Positions 9,071-16,744 of a stretch of DNA of 64,000 nucleotides are shown here, piece by piece. The DNA lies in the NCBI RefSeq assembly GCF_001514265.1, contig NZ_KQ949007.1:86513-150512 (forward strand). The letters are read 5' to 3'. Each line of letters begins with the position of its first letter. The stretch's first letter is position 1. The translations under genes and the position numbers were made by a program. The notes under the pieces were generated by a model that saw nothing but the letters and a program-made list of their open reading frames with translations, was not told the DNA's origin and made no database searches. This DNA is from Streptomyces resistomycificus. Its GTDB lineage: Bacteria > Actinomycetota > Actinomycetes > Streptomycetales > Streptomycetaceae.

Positions 9071-9961
9071 GTGAGTACCCTTGCGCACACCATGATGACC
9101 GCCGCCCGCTCCGCAGACTCCGGTCTCGCCGGCCCGGGCGAACTAGACCGCTACCCCTACGCGGAGGCGGCTGCCGACCGTGTCGGCGTCGCCCCTTCCT
9201 GGGAGGGTGTGGACCCGTCGGAGCTGGGCCGCGTGGGCCGACGAGCCGCAGGCAGCCGCGGGCGCGGGCTGCACGGTCAACTCGTCCAGCAGCTCGGCCA
9301 GATGATCGTCTCCGGCGATCTGGGGGCCGACCGTCCGCTGGTGCCCGAGGAGATCGGCCAGCGATTCGAGGTCTCCCGCACCGTCGTCCGTGAGTCGCTC
9401 CGCGTCCTGGAGGCCAAGGGCCTGGTCAGCGCCCGCCCGAACGTGGGCACGCGCGTGCGCCCCGTCAGCGACTGGAACCTTCTCGACCCGGACATCATCG
9501 AGTGGCGGGCCTACGGGCCGCAGCGCGACGACCAGCGCCGCGAGCTGAGCGAACTGCGGTGGACGATCGAGCCCCTCGCCGCCCGCCTCGCCGCCGGGCA
9601 CGGGCGCGAGGACGTCCAGCAGCGGCTGGGCGACATGGTCGAGATCATGGGCCACGCCCTGGCGCAGGGTGACGCGCTCACCTTCTCGCGCGCGGACGCC
9701 GAGTTCCACTCCCTGCTCATCCAGGTCGCGAGCAACCGCATGCTGGAGCACCTTTCCGGCATCGTGTCGGCCGCCCTCCAGGTCTCCGGCAATCCGGTCA
9801 CCGGCTGTGACCGACCGACCGAGGCCTCGCTGGCCCACCACGGCCGGATCGTCGACGCCCTCGCCACCGGCGACGCCGTCGCGGCCGAGGCGGCGATGCG
9901 GCAACTGCTCACCGTCCATCCCGAGGTGGAGCGTGTGGTGCCCGCCCCGCGCGAACACTGA
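9071..9961 (+). CDS. whiH: Sporulation transcription factor WhiH (GntR/FadR family)
   Basis: The 296-residue protein has a GntR winged helix at about residues 65-131 (including EEIGQRFEVSRTVVRESLRV and VSARPNVGTRVRP) and a C-terminal all-helical FCD ligand domain (about 160-280). WhiH is required for aerial hyphae to form sporulation septa on schedule; its ligand is not known. The assignment rests on length, domain order and position directly upstream of hrdB. GTG 9071 was chosen: it follows AGGATCC and the WhiG-like promoter. The open frame extends upstream without homology. A strong hairpin follows, so it is probably a single-gene transcript. FCD domains often bind carboxylates with a metal. 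Confidence 0.88.
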   Translation: MSTLAHTMMTAARSADSGLAGPGELDRYPYAEAAADRVGVAPSWEGVDPSELGRVGRRAAGSRGRGLHGQLVQQLGQMIVSGDLGADRPLVPEEIGQRFEVSRTVVRESLRVLEAKGLVSARPNVGTRVRPVSDWNLLDPDIIEWRAYGPQRDDQRRELSELRWTIEPLAARLAAGHGREDVQQRLGDMVEIMGHALAQGDALTFSRADAEFHSLLIQVASNRMLEHLSGIVSAALQVSGNPVTGCDRPTEASLAHHGRIVDALATGDAVAAEAAMRQLLTVHPEVERVVPAPREH

Positions 9962-10032
9962 CCGCGCACCGTGGGCGGTGCAGCCGGCGGTGCCTCCCTC
10001 TGTGGCATCGCCCGGCCTGCCAACCGCCTCCC

Positions 10033-10075
10033 GTCGGACCCCGCTGGATCCTTCGGGAATCCTGCGGGGTCCGAC
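10033..10075 (+). terminator. whiH terminator
   Basis: A perfect 12-bp stem, GTCGGACCCCGC (10033-10044) with GCGGGGTCCGAC (10064-10075), encloses a loop that itself can pair through GGAT/AATCC. It lies 72 bases after the whiH stop. Confidence 0.75.
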
Positions 10076-10246
10076 GTGTGGCGGAGGTGGCCGCCTGCCA
10101 GGGGGCGCCCAGCTTGAGGCCACGACTGACCTCCTCTGCCCGTGTCTGACCGTTTTTGAGCGCTTACGGGGTGTGACTCGGGCCACGCAGATTGGGCGTA
10201 ACGCTCGCGGGAGCAGCGCGATGACCTAAGAGGTGACAGCCGCGGA

Positions 10247-10273
10247 GGGAATACGGACGCCGTTCAAGGCGCT
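10247..10273 (+). promoter_or_regulatory. Candidate SigR-type promoter upstream of hrdB
   Basis: GGGAAT (10247-10252), 18 bases, then GCT (10271-10273) resembles the SigR consensus GGAAT-N18-GTT with one mismatch in the -10. In S. coelicolor hrdB has a SigR-dependent second promoter, which links thiol stress to supply of the main sigma factor. Confidence 0.5.
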
Positions 10274-10387
10274 GTGCATCTTCCCGGCCCCCGCCCGCGC
10301 CGTCGGCCCGTTTCCAGGCCGGTGGTCGGCTCCTGTCCGTCGTGGACGGGGCCGGAAGCCGTTTTCCAACGTTCCGAGAGGTTGTTC

Positions 10388-11923
10388 GTGTCGGCCAGCA
10401 CATCCCGTACGCTCCCGCCGGAGATCGCCGAGTCCGTCTCTGTCATGGCGCTCATTGAGCGGGGAAAGGCTGAGGGGCAGATCGCCGGCGATGACGTGCG
10501 TCGGGCCTTCGAAGCTGACCAGATTCCGGCCACTCAGTGGAAGAACGTACTGCGCAGCCTCAACCAGATCCTCGAGGAAGAGGGTGTGACGCTGATGGTC
10601 AGTGCCGCGGAACCCAAGCGCACCCGAAAGAGCGTCGCAGCGAAGAGTCCGGCCAAGCGCACCGCCACCAAGACGGTCGCGGCGAAGACGGTGACGGCCA
10701 AGAAGACCACCGCCACCGCCACCTCGGCGGCACCCGCCGCCGAGCCCGCCGTCGAGGACGAGGCGCCTGCGAAGAAGGCCGCCGCCAAGAAGACGACGAC
10801 CGCCAAGAAGGCGGTCGCGAAGAAGACCGTCGCCAAGAAGACGGCGACCAAGAAGACGACCGCCGGCAAGGACGACGCCGAGGTCGCCGAGGACGAGGTC
10901 CTCGAGGACGTCAAGCCCGGCGAAGAGGAAGAGGAGGGAGCCGAGAACAAGGGCTTCGTCCTCTCCGACGACGACGAGGACGACGCGCCCGCCCAGCAGG
11001 TCGCCGTGGCGGGTGCCACCGCCGACCCCGTCAAGGACTACCTCAAGCAGATCGGCAAGGTCCCGCTGCTCAACGCCGAGCAGGAGGTCGAGCTCGCCAA
11101 GCGCATCGAGGCCGGCCTGTTCGCCGAGGACAAGCTCGCCAACGCCGACAAGCTCGCCCCGAAGCTCAAGCGCGAGCTGGAGATCATCGCCGAGGACGGC
11201 CGCCGCGCCAAGAACCACCTCCTGGAGGCCAACCTCCGTCTGGTGGTCTCCCTGGCCAAGCGTTACACCGGCCGCGGCATGCTGTTCCTGGACCTCATCC
11301 AGGAGGGCAACCTCGGTCTGATCCGCGCGGTCGAGAAGTTCGACTACACCAAGGGCTACAAGTTCTCCACGTACGCCACCTGGTGGATCCGTCAGGCGAT
11401 CACCCGCGCGATGGCCGACCAGGCCCGCACCATCCGTATCCCGGTGCACATGGTCGAGGTCATCAACAAGCTCGCGCGCGTGCAGCGCCAGATGCTCCAG
11501 GACCTGGGCCGCGAGCCCACCCCGGAGGAGCTGGCCAAGGAGCTCGACATGACCCCTGAGAAGGTCATCGAGGTCCAGAAGTACGGCCGCGAGCCCATCT
11601 CGCTGCACACCCCCCTGGGCGAGGACGGCGACAGCGAGTTCGGTGACCTCATCGAGGACTCCGAGGCCGTCGTCCCGGCCGACGCGGTCAGCTTCACGCT
11701 CCTGCAGGAGCAGCTGCACTCCGTCCTGGACACCCTCTCCGAGCGTGAGGCGGGCGTCGTCTCCATGCGTTTCGGTCTCACCGACGGTCAGCCGAAGACC
11801 CTCGACGAGATCGGCAAGGTGTACGGCGTGACGCGCGAGCGCATCCGCCAGATCGAGTCCAAGACCATGTCGAAGCTGCGCCACCCGTCGCGCTCCCAGG
11901 TGCTGCGCGACTACCTCGACTAG
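10388..11923 (+). CDS. hrdB: Principal RNA polymerase sigma factor HrdB (sigma-70 group 1)
   Basis: This is the essential vegetative sigma factor. Reading from GTG 10388 gives 511 residues beginning MSASTSRTLPPEIAESVS, the HrdB length and N-terminus I recall for S. coelicolor. Residues 70-160 are a Lys/Ala/Thr-rich, repeat-like stretch followed by an acidic segment (EEEEEGAENK, DDDEDD). Conserved regions follow: 1.2 (DPVKDYLKQIGKVPLL), 2 (DLIQEGNLGLIRAVEKFD and KFSTYATWWIRQAITRA), 3, and 4.2 (TLDEIGKVYGVTRERIRQIE). The ribosome binding site is GAGAGG eight bases before GTG. Upstream in-frame codons lack homology. A candidate SigR promoter upstream and a strong terminator downstream make it monocistronic. 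Confidence 0.97.
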   Translation: MSASTSRTLPPEIAESVSVMALIERGKAEGQIAGDDVRRAFEADQIPATQWKNVLRSLNQILEEEGVTLMVSAAEPKRTRKSVAAKSPAKRTATKTVAAKTVTAKKTTATATSAAPAAEPAVEDEAPAKKAAAKKTTTAKKAVAKKTVAKKTATKKTTAGKDDAEVAEDEVLEDVKPGEEEEEGAENKGFVLSDDDEDDAPAQQVAVAGATADPVKDYLKQIGKVPLLNAEQEVELAKRIEAGLFAEDKLANADKLAPKLKRELEIIAEDGRRAKNHLLEANLRLVVSLAKRYTGRGMLFLDLIQEGNLGLIRAVEKFDYTKGYKFSTYATWWIRQAITRAMADQARTIRIPVHMVEVINKLARVQRQMLQDLGREPTPEELAKELDMTPEKVIEVQKYGREPISLHTPLGEDGDSEFGDLIEDSEAVVPADAVSFTLLQEQLHSVLDTLSEREAGVVSMRFGLTDGQPKTLDEIGKVYGVTRERIRQIESKTMSKLRHPSRSQVLRDYLD

Positions 11924-11942
11924 GTCGCTGTCGTACGACACC

Positions 11943-11978
11943 GAGGCCCGGAACCCCCTGGAGGGGAGCCGGGCCTTC
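11943..11978 (+). terminator. hrdB terminator
   Basis: Stem GGCCCGG (11945-11951) with CCGGGCC (11969-11975), extended inside by CCCC/GGGG, is followed by TTCGT. It starts about 20 bases after the hrdB stop. Confidence 0.85.
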
Positions 11979-12046
11979 GTGCTGCGCCCCGCCGCGCTCT
12001 GCATGACGCTGGGTCTCCGATCATCACCCCGGAGTGAGGAGCAGGC

Positions 12047-12883
12047 ATGCGGTGTCGCATTGCCCGGGCGCTGGCCCGGCCGCTGGTTCTGGCAGCCGTG
12101 GCGACGGCCATACCACTGGTGTCCGCCGCCCCCGTAGCCGCCGACAGCATCGTCGTCGGCGGTTTCCCCGTCGACGTGTCCGAGAGCCCGTGGACGGTGG
12201 CGCTGTCGAGCCGTGACCGGTTCGGGGGTACGCGGGCGGGGCAGTTCTGCGGCGGTGTGGCGGTCAGCCCGACCATCGTCCTCACCGCGGCCCACTGTCT
12301 GAGTGAGGAGGTTCTCGGCGCCCCACCGAACCGTGCCCGCGACCTCAAGGTGATCGAGGGGCGCACGGACCTCCTCTCCGACCGGGGCCAGGAGGTGTTG
12401 GTGCGAGGCGCCTGGGTGAACCCGGACTACGACCCGTCCAGCAACGCGGGTGATTTCGCCGTGCTCCGTCTTGCCGCGCCCCTGCCGCAGGGCTCGGTCA
12501 TCGCGATGGCGGCCGCCGGCGACCCGGCGTACCGGCCGGGAGCGTCCGCCACGGTGTACGGCTGGGGGGATGTGACCGGTGGCGGTGACTACGCGCACAG
12601 TCTGCGCGGGGCGCGCGTGAACGTGCTGGCCGACGCGCGGTGCGAGGAGGCCTATCCAGGCAGCGCCGACGGCACCTACCAGGCGGACACCATGCTGTGC
12701 GCCGGGCGGGAAGAGGGAGGCCGCGACGCCTGCCAGGGGGACAGCGGGGGCCCGCTGGTCGCTCACGGGAGGCTCATCGGCCTCGTGTCCTGGGGGAGCG
12801 GCTGCGGCCGTGCGGGAAGCCCCGGTGTCTACACGCGTGTGTCAGACGTCGTGCGGGCCCTGAACGAGGCCCGCGGGGGCTGA
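12047..12883 (+). CDS. Secreted trypsin-like serine protease (S1)
   Basis: The 278-residue precursor has a Sec-type signal peptide (basic MRCRIARALARP, hydrophobic core, AxA-like end near residue 33) followed directly by IVVGG, so the mature N-terminus may form on signal cleavage without a propeptide. The catalytic triad is complete: His83 (TAAHC), Asp136 (GDFAVL) and Ser233 (GDSGGP). Asp227, six residues before the serine, predicts cleavage after Arg or Lys. Paired cysteines match S1 disulfides. IVVGG carries one residue more than the classic IVGG. ATG 12047 follows a good GAGGAG site. A long bidirectional hairpin ends the transcript. The substrate is not known. Confidence 0.9.
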   Translation: MRCRIARALARPLVLAAVATAIPLVSAAPVAADSIVVGGFPVDVSESPWTVALSSRDRFGGTRAGQFCGGVAVSPTIVLTAAHCLSEEVLGAPPNRARDLKVIEGRTDLLSDRGQEVLVRGAWVNPDYDPSSNAGDFAVLRLAAPLPQGSVIAMAAAGDPAYRPGASATVYGWGDVTGGGDYAHSLRGARVNVLADARCEEAYPGSADGTYQADTMLCAGREEGGRDACQGDSGGPLVAHGRLIGLVSWGSGCGRAGSPGVYTRVSDVVRALNEARGG

Positions 12884-12952
12884 AACGATGCCGAGGCCGG
12901 GAAGCCGCGTAGGAGCGCCTGAGGGGCGCTGAGGGCTTCCGAAGGGATGAGC

Positions 12953-12990
12953 AAGGGCGGCCGCCCCTGGGGTCAGGGGCGGCCGCCCTT
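12953..12990. terminator. Bidirectional terminator between convergent genes
   Basis: A perfect 15-bp stem, GGGCGGCCGCCCCTG (12955-12969) with CAGGGGCGGCCGCCC (12974-12988), has a 4-base loop and is flanked by AA and TT. It serves the protease gene and the DUF7455 gene. Confidence 0.9.
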
Positions 12991-13031
12991 CGCCGGCCTT
13001 GCCGGTGCTGGCTCGTCGTGGACGCGAGTGA

Positions 13032-13262
13032 TCAGCGCTCTTCTTCGGAGACGGATGCCGGAACGGTCGTGAGTCGCTCCGTCTCGTCCTGTATCTCAGC
13101 GGCGATCTTCTTGAGTTCCGGCTCGAACTTGCGGCCGTGGTGGGCGCAGAAGAGCAGTTCGCCGCCGCTGAGCAGCACGACGCGTACGTACGCCTGGGCG
13201 CCGCAGCGGTCGCAGCGGTCAGCGGCCGTCAGCTGGCTCGCGGGGGTCAGAACAGTAGTCAC
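13032..13262 (-). CDS. Small zinc-ribbon-like protein (DUF7455 family)
   Basis: This 76-residue protein has a CDRCGAQAYVRVVLLSGGEL segment and CAHHGRK, forming a CxxC...CxxH set that should bind one zinc ion. The C-terminal half is a charged helix (EPELKKIAAEIQDETERL). Such proteins are widespread in actinobacteria next to hrdB/parE; their function is unknown. The start is GTG 13262 with GAGGCGAC upstream. It is divergent from parE, with a 438-base region between them. Confidence 0.8.
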   Translation of the reverse strand: MTTVLTPASQLTAADRCDRCGAQAYVRVVLLSGGELLFCAHHGRKFEPELKKIAAEIQDETERLTTVPASVSEEER

Positions 13263-13700
13263 GTCGCCTCTTCTCTAGCTCGACGAGCTGTCGTACCAGG
13301 GTCAACATCCAACCAGCCCGAAAACGTTCCCGCTCGGGGCTTTTCCTCGAAAAATTTCTCCGGGGCGGCTGTCTGCTGCCGGTTGGCGGCGAATGTGCCG
13401 TATTGCGTGTCTTCGATGCTTACGGGTTCGCGCTGTCGGTCGGTGTCGGTCCTCCGGCTGGGTTGCCGGTTGTTCATGAGGACGTGCCCGGAGCCTAAAT
13501 GGTTCATGCCTGGAAGGGAACGTGATATGTACTTCACTCCTTCGAGGGATCGAACATGCATACGACTCTGGACTAGGGTGAGCTCAGACGAGGGTGGCGT
13601 TACATCGGCTCTACCAGGCCTCGGTACCCTCTGAGCGGCAACCCAAGCCGCGCCCTTACCCAGAAGGGCCCCACCTGAAATTCAGCGAGGAGCGAACCGC
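13263..13700. other. Divergent intergenic region upstream of parE
   Basis: These 438 bases should hold the promoters of the small zinc-ribbon gene and parE. A perfect inverted repeat TTCGA-GGGA-TCGAA sits at 13541-13554, and TAGGGT at 13574-13579 is a possible -10. Short open frames show no homology or codon bias. I could not place promoters firmly. Confidence 0.4.
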
Positions 13701-15821
13701 GTGACCGCCGAGACGTCCGTGCCGTCCACAGCTCTGCTGGCAGGAGCAGACCGGGACGGGTCCAACTACACCGCGCGGCACCTGCTCGTCCTCGAAGGGC
13801 TCGAGGCCGTGCGCAAGCGCCCGGGCATGTATATCGGCTCGACCGACAGTCGTGGTCTGATGCACTGCCTGTGGGAGATCATCGACAACGCCGTCGACGA
13901 AGCCCTCGGGGGCTACTGCGACCACATCGATGTGATCCTCCACGACGACGGCTCGGTGGAGGTCCGCGACAACGGTCGTGGCATCCCGGTCGACGTCGAG
14001 CCCAAGACCGGCCTCTCCGGTGTCGAGGTCGTCATGACCAAGCTGCACGCCGGCGGCAAGTTCGGCGGCGGCTCGTACGCCGCTTCCGGTGGTCTGCACG
14101 GTGTCGGTGCCTCCGTGGTGAACGCCCTGTCCGCGCGACTCGACGTCGAGGTGGACCGCAGCGGACACACCCACGCCATCAGCTTCCGGCGGGGCGTCCC
14201 CGGAGCCTTCGCCGCCGTGGGCCCGGACGCCAAGTTCGAAGCGGGCGGGCTGCGCAAGGTCAAGAAGATCCCGAGGACCCGCACCGGTACGCGCGTGCGC
14301 TACTGGGCCGACCGCCAGATCTTCCTCAAGGACGCCAAGCTCTCCCTGGAGAACCTGCACCAGCGCGCCCGCCAGACCGCTTTCCTGGTCCCCGGCCTGA
14401 CCATCGTCGTCCGTGACGAGTACGGTCTCGGCGAGGGCGGCAGCAAGGGTGAGGAGTCCTTCCGCTTCGACGGCGGCATCAGCGAGTTCTGCGAGTACCT
14501 GGCCACCGACAAGCCCGTCTGTGACGTCCTCCGCTTCTCCGGCCAGGGCACCTTCAAGGAGACCGTCCCGGTCCTGGACGACCACGGCCAGATGACGCCC
14601 ACCGAGGTCACCCGGGAGCTCGGTGTCGATGTCGCGCTGCGCTGGGGCACCGGCTACGACACGACGCTGAGGTCGTTCGTCAACATCATCGCCACCCCCA
14701 AGGGCGGCACCCATGTCGCGGGCTTCGAGCAGGCCGTCGCCAAGACGATGAACGAGGTGCTGCGTGCCAAGAAGCTGCTGCGCGTCGCCGAGGACGACAT
14801 CGTCAAGGACGACGCACTGGAGGGCCTCACCGCGGTCGTCACGGTCCGGCTCGCCGAGCCGCAGTTCGAGGGCCAGACCAAGGAGGTGCTCGGCACCTCC
14901 GCGGCCCGTCGCATCGTGAACACCGTGATCACCAAGGAGCTCAAGGCGTTCCTCACGTCCACGAAGCGGGATGCCGCGGCCCAGGCCCGGGTCGTCATGG
15001 AGAAGGCCGTCGCCGCCGCCCGTACGAGGATCGCGGCACGCCAGCACAAGGACGCCCAGCGCCGGAAGACGGCCCTGGAGTCCTCGTCGCTGCCCGCCAA
15101 GCTCGCCGACTGCCGCAGTGACGACGTCGAGCGCAGCGAGCTCTTCATCGTCGAGGGAGACTCCGCGCTCGGCACGGCCAAGCTCGCCCGGAACTCCGAG
15201 TTCCAGGCGCTGCTGCCGATCCGCGGCAAGATCCTCAACGTTCAGAAGTCGTCCGTGACGGACATGCTCAAGAACGCCGAGTGCGGGGCGATCATCCAGG
15301 TCATAGGGGCGGGCTCGGGCCGCACCTTCGACATCGACGCGGCCCGCTACGGCAAGATCATCATGATGACCGACGCCGATGTCGACGGCTCTCACATCCG
15401 GACGCTGCTGCTGACGCTGTTCCACCGCTACATGCGGCCGATGGTCGAGGCCGGACGGGTGTTCGCGGCGGTCCCTCCGTTGCACCGCATCGAGCTGATC
15501 CAGCCGAAGAAGGGCCAGGACAAGTACGTCTACACGTACTCGGACCGCGAGCTGCGCGACAAGCTCCTCGAGTTCCAGAGCAAGGGGATCCGGTACAAGG
15601 ACTCCATCCAGCGGTACAAGGGCCTCGGTGAGATGGACGCCGACCAGCTGGCCGAGACCACCATGGACCCGCGCCACCGCACCCTGCGCCGCATCAACCT
15701 CTCCGACCTGGACGCCGCCGAGCAGGTCTTCGACCTGCTGATGGGCAACGACGTGGCACCGCGCAAGGAGTTCATCTCCAGCTCGGCCGCGACGCTGGAC
15801 CGGTCGCGCATCGACGCCTAG
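13701..15821 (+). CDS. parE: DNA topoisomerase IV subunit B (ParE; GyrB-like)
   Basis: This is the ATPase subunit of the type IIA topoisomerase that decatenates daughter chromosomes; parC lies 11 kb away on the other strand. The N-terminal GHKL ATPase has VRKRPGMYIGS, DNGRGIPV and GGLHGVGASVVNALS. A transducer domain follows, then a TOPRIM domain with Glu485 (VEGDSALGTAKLAR) and the metal-binding Asp558, Asp560 and Asp562 (MTDADVDGSH). The C-terminus has RYKGLGEMDADQLAETTMDP. Length (706) and EGDSALG rather than EGDSAGG favour the actinobacterial ParE branch over GyrB. GTG 13701 has GCGAGGAGCG upstream. Confidence 0.93.
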   Translation: MTAETSVPSTALLAGADRDGSNYTARHLLVLEGLEAVRKRPGMYIGSTDSRGLMHCLWEIIDNAVDEALGGYCDHIDVILHDDGSVEVRDNGRGIPVDVEPKTGLSGVEVVMTKLHAGGKFGGGSYAASGGLHGVGASVVNALSARLDVEVDRSGHTHAISFRRGVPGAFAAVGPDAKFEAGGLRKVKKIPRTRTGTRVRYWADRQIFLKDAKLSLENLHQRARQTAFLVPGLTIVVRDEYGLGEGGSKGEESFRFDGGISEFCEYLATDKPVCDVLRFSGQGTFKETVPVLDDHGQMTPTEVTRELGVDVALRWGTGYDTTLRSFVNIIATPKGGTHVAGFEQAVAKTMNEVLRAKKLLRVAEDDIVKDDALEGLTAVVTVRLAEPQFEGQTKEVLGTSAARRIVNTVITKELKAFLTSTKRDAAAQARVVMEKAVAAARTRIAARQHKDAQRRKTALESSSLPAKLADCRSDDVERSELFIVEGDSALGTAKLARNSEFQALLPIRGKILNVQKSSVTDMLKNAECGAIIQVIGAGSGRTFDIDAARYGKIIMMTDADVDGSHIRTLLLTLFHRYMRPMVEAGRVFAAVPPLHRIELIQPKKGQDKYVYTYSDRELRDKLLEFQSKGIRYKDSIQRYKGLGEMDADQLAETTMDPRHRTLRRINLSDLDAAEQVFDLLMGNDVAPRKEFISSSAATLDRSRIDA

Positions 15822-15833
15822 TCGCCGCGCTGG

Positions 15834-15875
15834 GCTCGGGCCGGTGAGGCCCGGGCCCAGGAGGCGGGCCCGAGC
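15834..15875 (+). terminator. Candidate parE terminator
   Basis: GCTCGGGCC (15834-15842) pairs with GGCCCGAGC (15867-15875); the loop contains the palindrome GGCCCGGGCC. It starts 12 bases after the parE stop. Confidence 0.6.
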
Positions 15876-15946
15876 GCGCGGCGCGGGTGGTGGTCGCGGA
15901 CGGGCCGGGCCAGGCCGTGGTCCGTGAACACCTGATGTGGTGCTGA

Positions 15947-16123
15947 CGCAGCTGCGGATGCCCGCTGCACGCGGACGACGAGTGGCTGTTCCGGGAGTCG
16001 CGTGCGGTGAGGACGCACCTCGACAACCTCTTGGCCGAGACCGGACTCAAGGGCCGGGCGCAGGCGGTGCGTTACGCGTACGCCAAGGGTCGTGCACGGC
16101 CACCGGCAGGGGGAGTCACCTGA
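15947..16123 (+). pseudogene. Remnant of a LuxR-type response regulator (C-terminal end only)
   Basis: In the frame ending at the TGA of 16121-16123 the translation contains VRTHLDNLLAETGLKGRAQ and AVRYAYAKGRARPP, the recognition-helix and C-terminal pattern of LuxR/NarL DNA-binding domains. Upstream the frame is closed by TGA at 15944. No receiver domain or first HTH helix is present, and no plausible start codon exists. It therefore looks like the decayed tail of a regulator gene. The rest of the 362-base interval between parE and the DUF485 gene contains only the parE hairpin and nothing else I recognise. Confidence 0.6.
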
Positions 16124-16183
16124 TGGGGTGAAGAGCGCGGGGAAGAGAAGTCAGAGATCTTCCCGTTCTGTCCATCCTTGGGC

Positions 16184-16744
16184 ATGCAGCCAAGCAACGC
16201 TCGCCCTCGCGGAGGCGGGGGTGGTGCCGAGAGTCCGGTCGGCAGTCACGACGGTCATGGTCCGGCGCCCGCCGAGGGGCCGGAACGGGTGAGGTACGAC
16301 GACCCCTGGTACGACGCGCTGGCATCCGGCTGGGGCGAGTCGGCCGGCACCGACGCGCCCGCGTCAGCGGTGCCGTCGGCCCGCCAGGAGCACGCGGCAC
16401 CTGCTCTCGCCGCGGCCGAGGTGTATCTGGAGGTGCAGCGCAGCGCGGCATTCCAGGAAGTGCGCCGTCGGTACCGGAGGTTCGTGGTGCCGGCGGTCGC
16501 CGTGTTCCTCGTCTGGTACCTCGCCTACGTCGTGACCGCTACCACGGCACCCGGGCTGATGGCGCGCCCCGTGGCGGGCGCGGTGAACGTGGCGATGGTG
16601 GCGGGGCTGGGCCAGTTCCTCACGACCTTCCTGTTCACCTGGGCGTACGCGCGGCACGCGCGGCTGCGCCGGGACCGCGCCGCGCTCGAACTGCGCTGGG
16701 ACACCCAGGAGCTGACGCGCGGGATCCGGGGTGGTGTGTCGTGA
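16184..16744 (+). CDS. DUF485 membrane protein paired with symporter
   Basis: This 186-residue protein has an N-terminal soluble part (about 85 residues, low complexity at first) and a DUF485 domain with two membrane helices (about residues 105-125 and 138-160). It contains FQEVRRRYRRFVVPAVAVF, typical of the family, and an arginine-rich tail. DUF485 proteins (YjcH-like) are encoded just before acetate/pyruvate-type sodium:solute symporters and are thought to assist them. The stop overlaps the next start as GTGA at 16741-16744. ATG 16184 is preferred; a TTG lies six bases upstream. No strong ribosome binding site is visible. Confidence 0.78.
   Translation: MQPSNARPRGGGGGAESPVGSHDGHGPAPAEGPERVRYDDPWYDALASGWGESAGTDAPASAVPSARQEHAAPALAAAEVYLEVQRSAAFQEVRRRYRRFVVPAVAVFLVWYLAYVVTATTAPGLMARPVAGAVNVAMVAGLGQFLTTFLFTWAYARHARLRRDRAALELRWDTQELTRGIRGGVS

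Larger units (their letters stand above)
9962..10387 (+). other. whiH-hrdB intergenic region
   Basis: These 426 bases contain the whiH terminator (10033-10075), a candidate SigR-type promoter (10247-10273) and a leader of roughly 100 bases before hrdB. No coding potential is evident. I could not place the vegetative hrdB promoter with confidence. Confidence 0.6.

Noticed and set aside
10156..10185. TTGAGC at 10156 as the vegetative hrdB promoter
   Set aside because: No -10-like hexamer at 16-19 bases; not strong enough to annotate.
10226..12766. Long minus-strand open frame opposite hrdB and the protease gene
   Set aside because: Shadow of HrdB coding DNA; the Leu/Gly-rich repeats mirror the Lys/Ala/Thr repeats.
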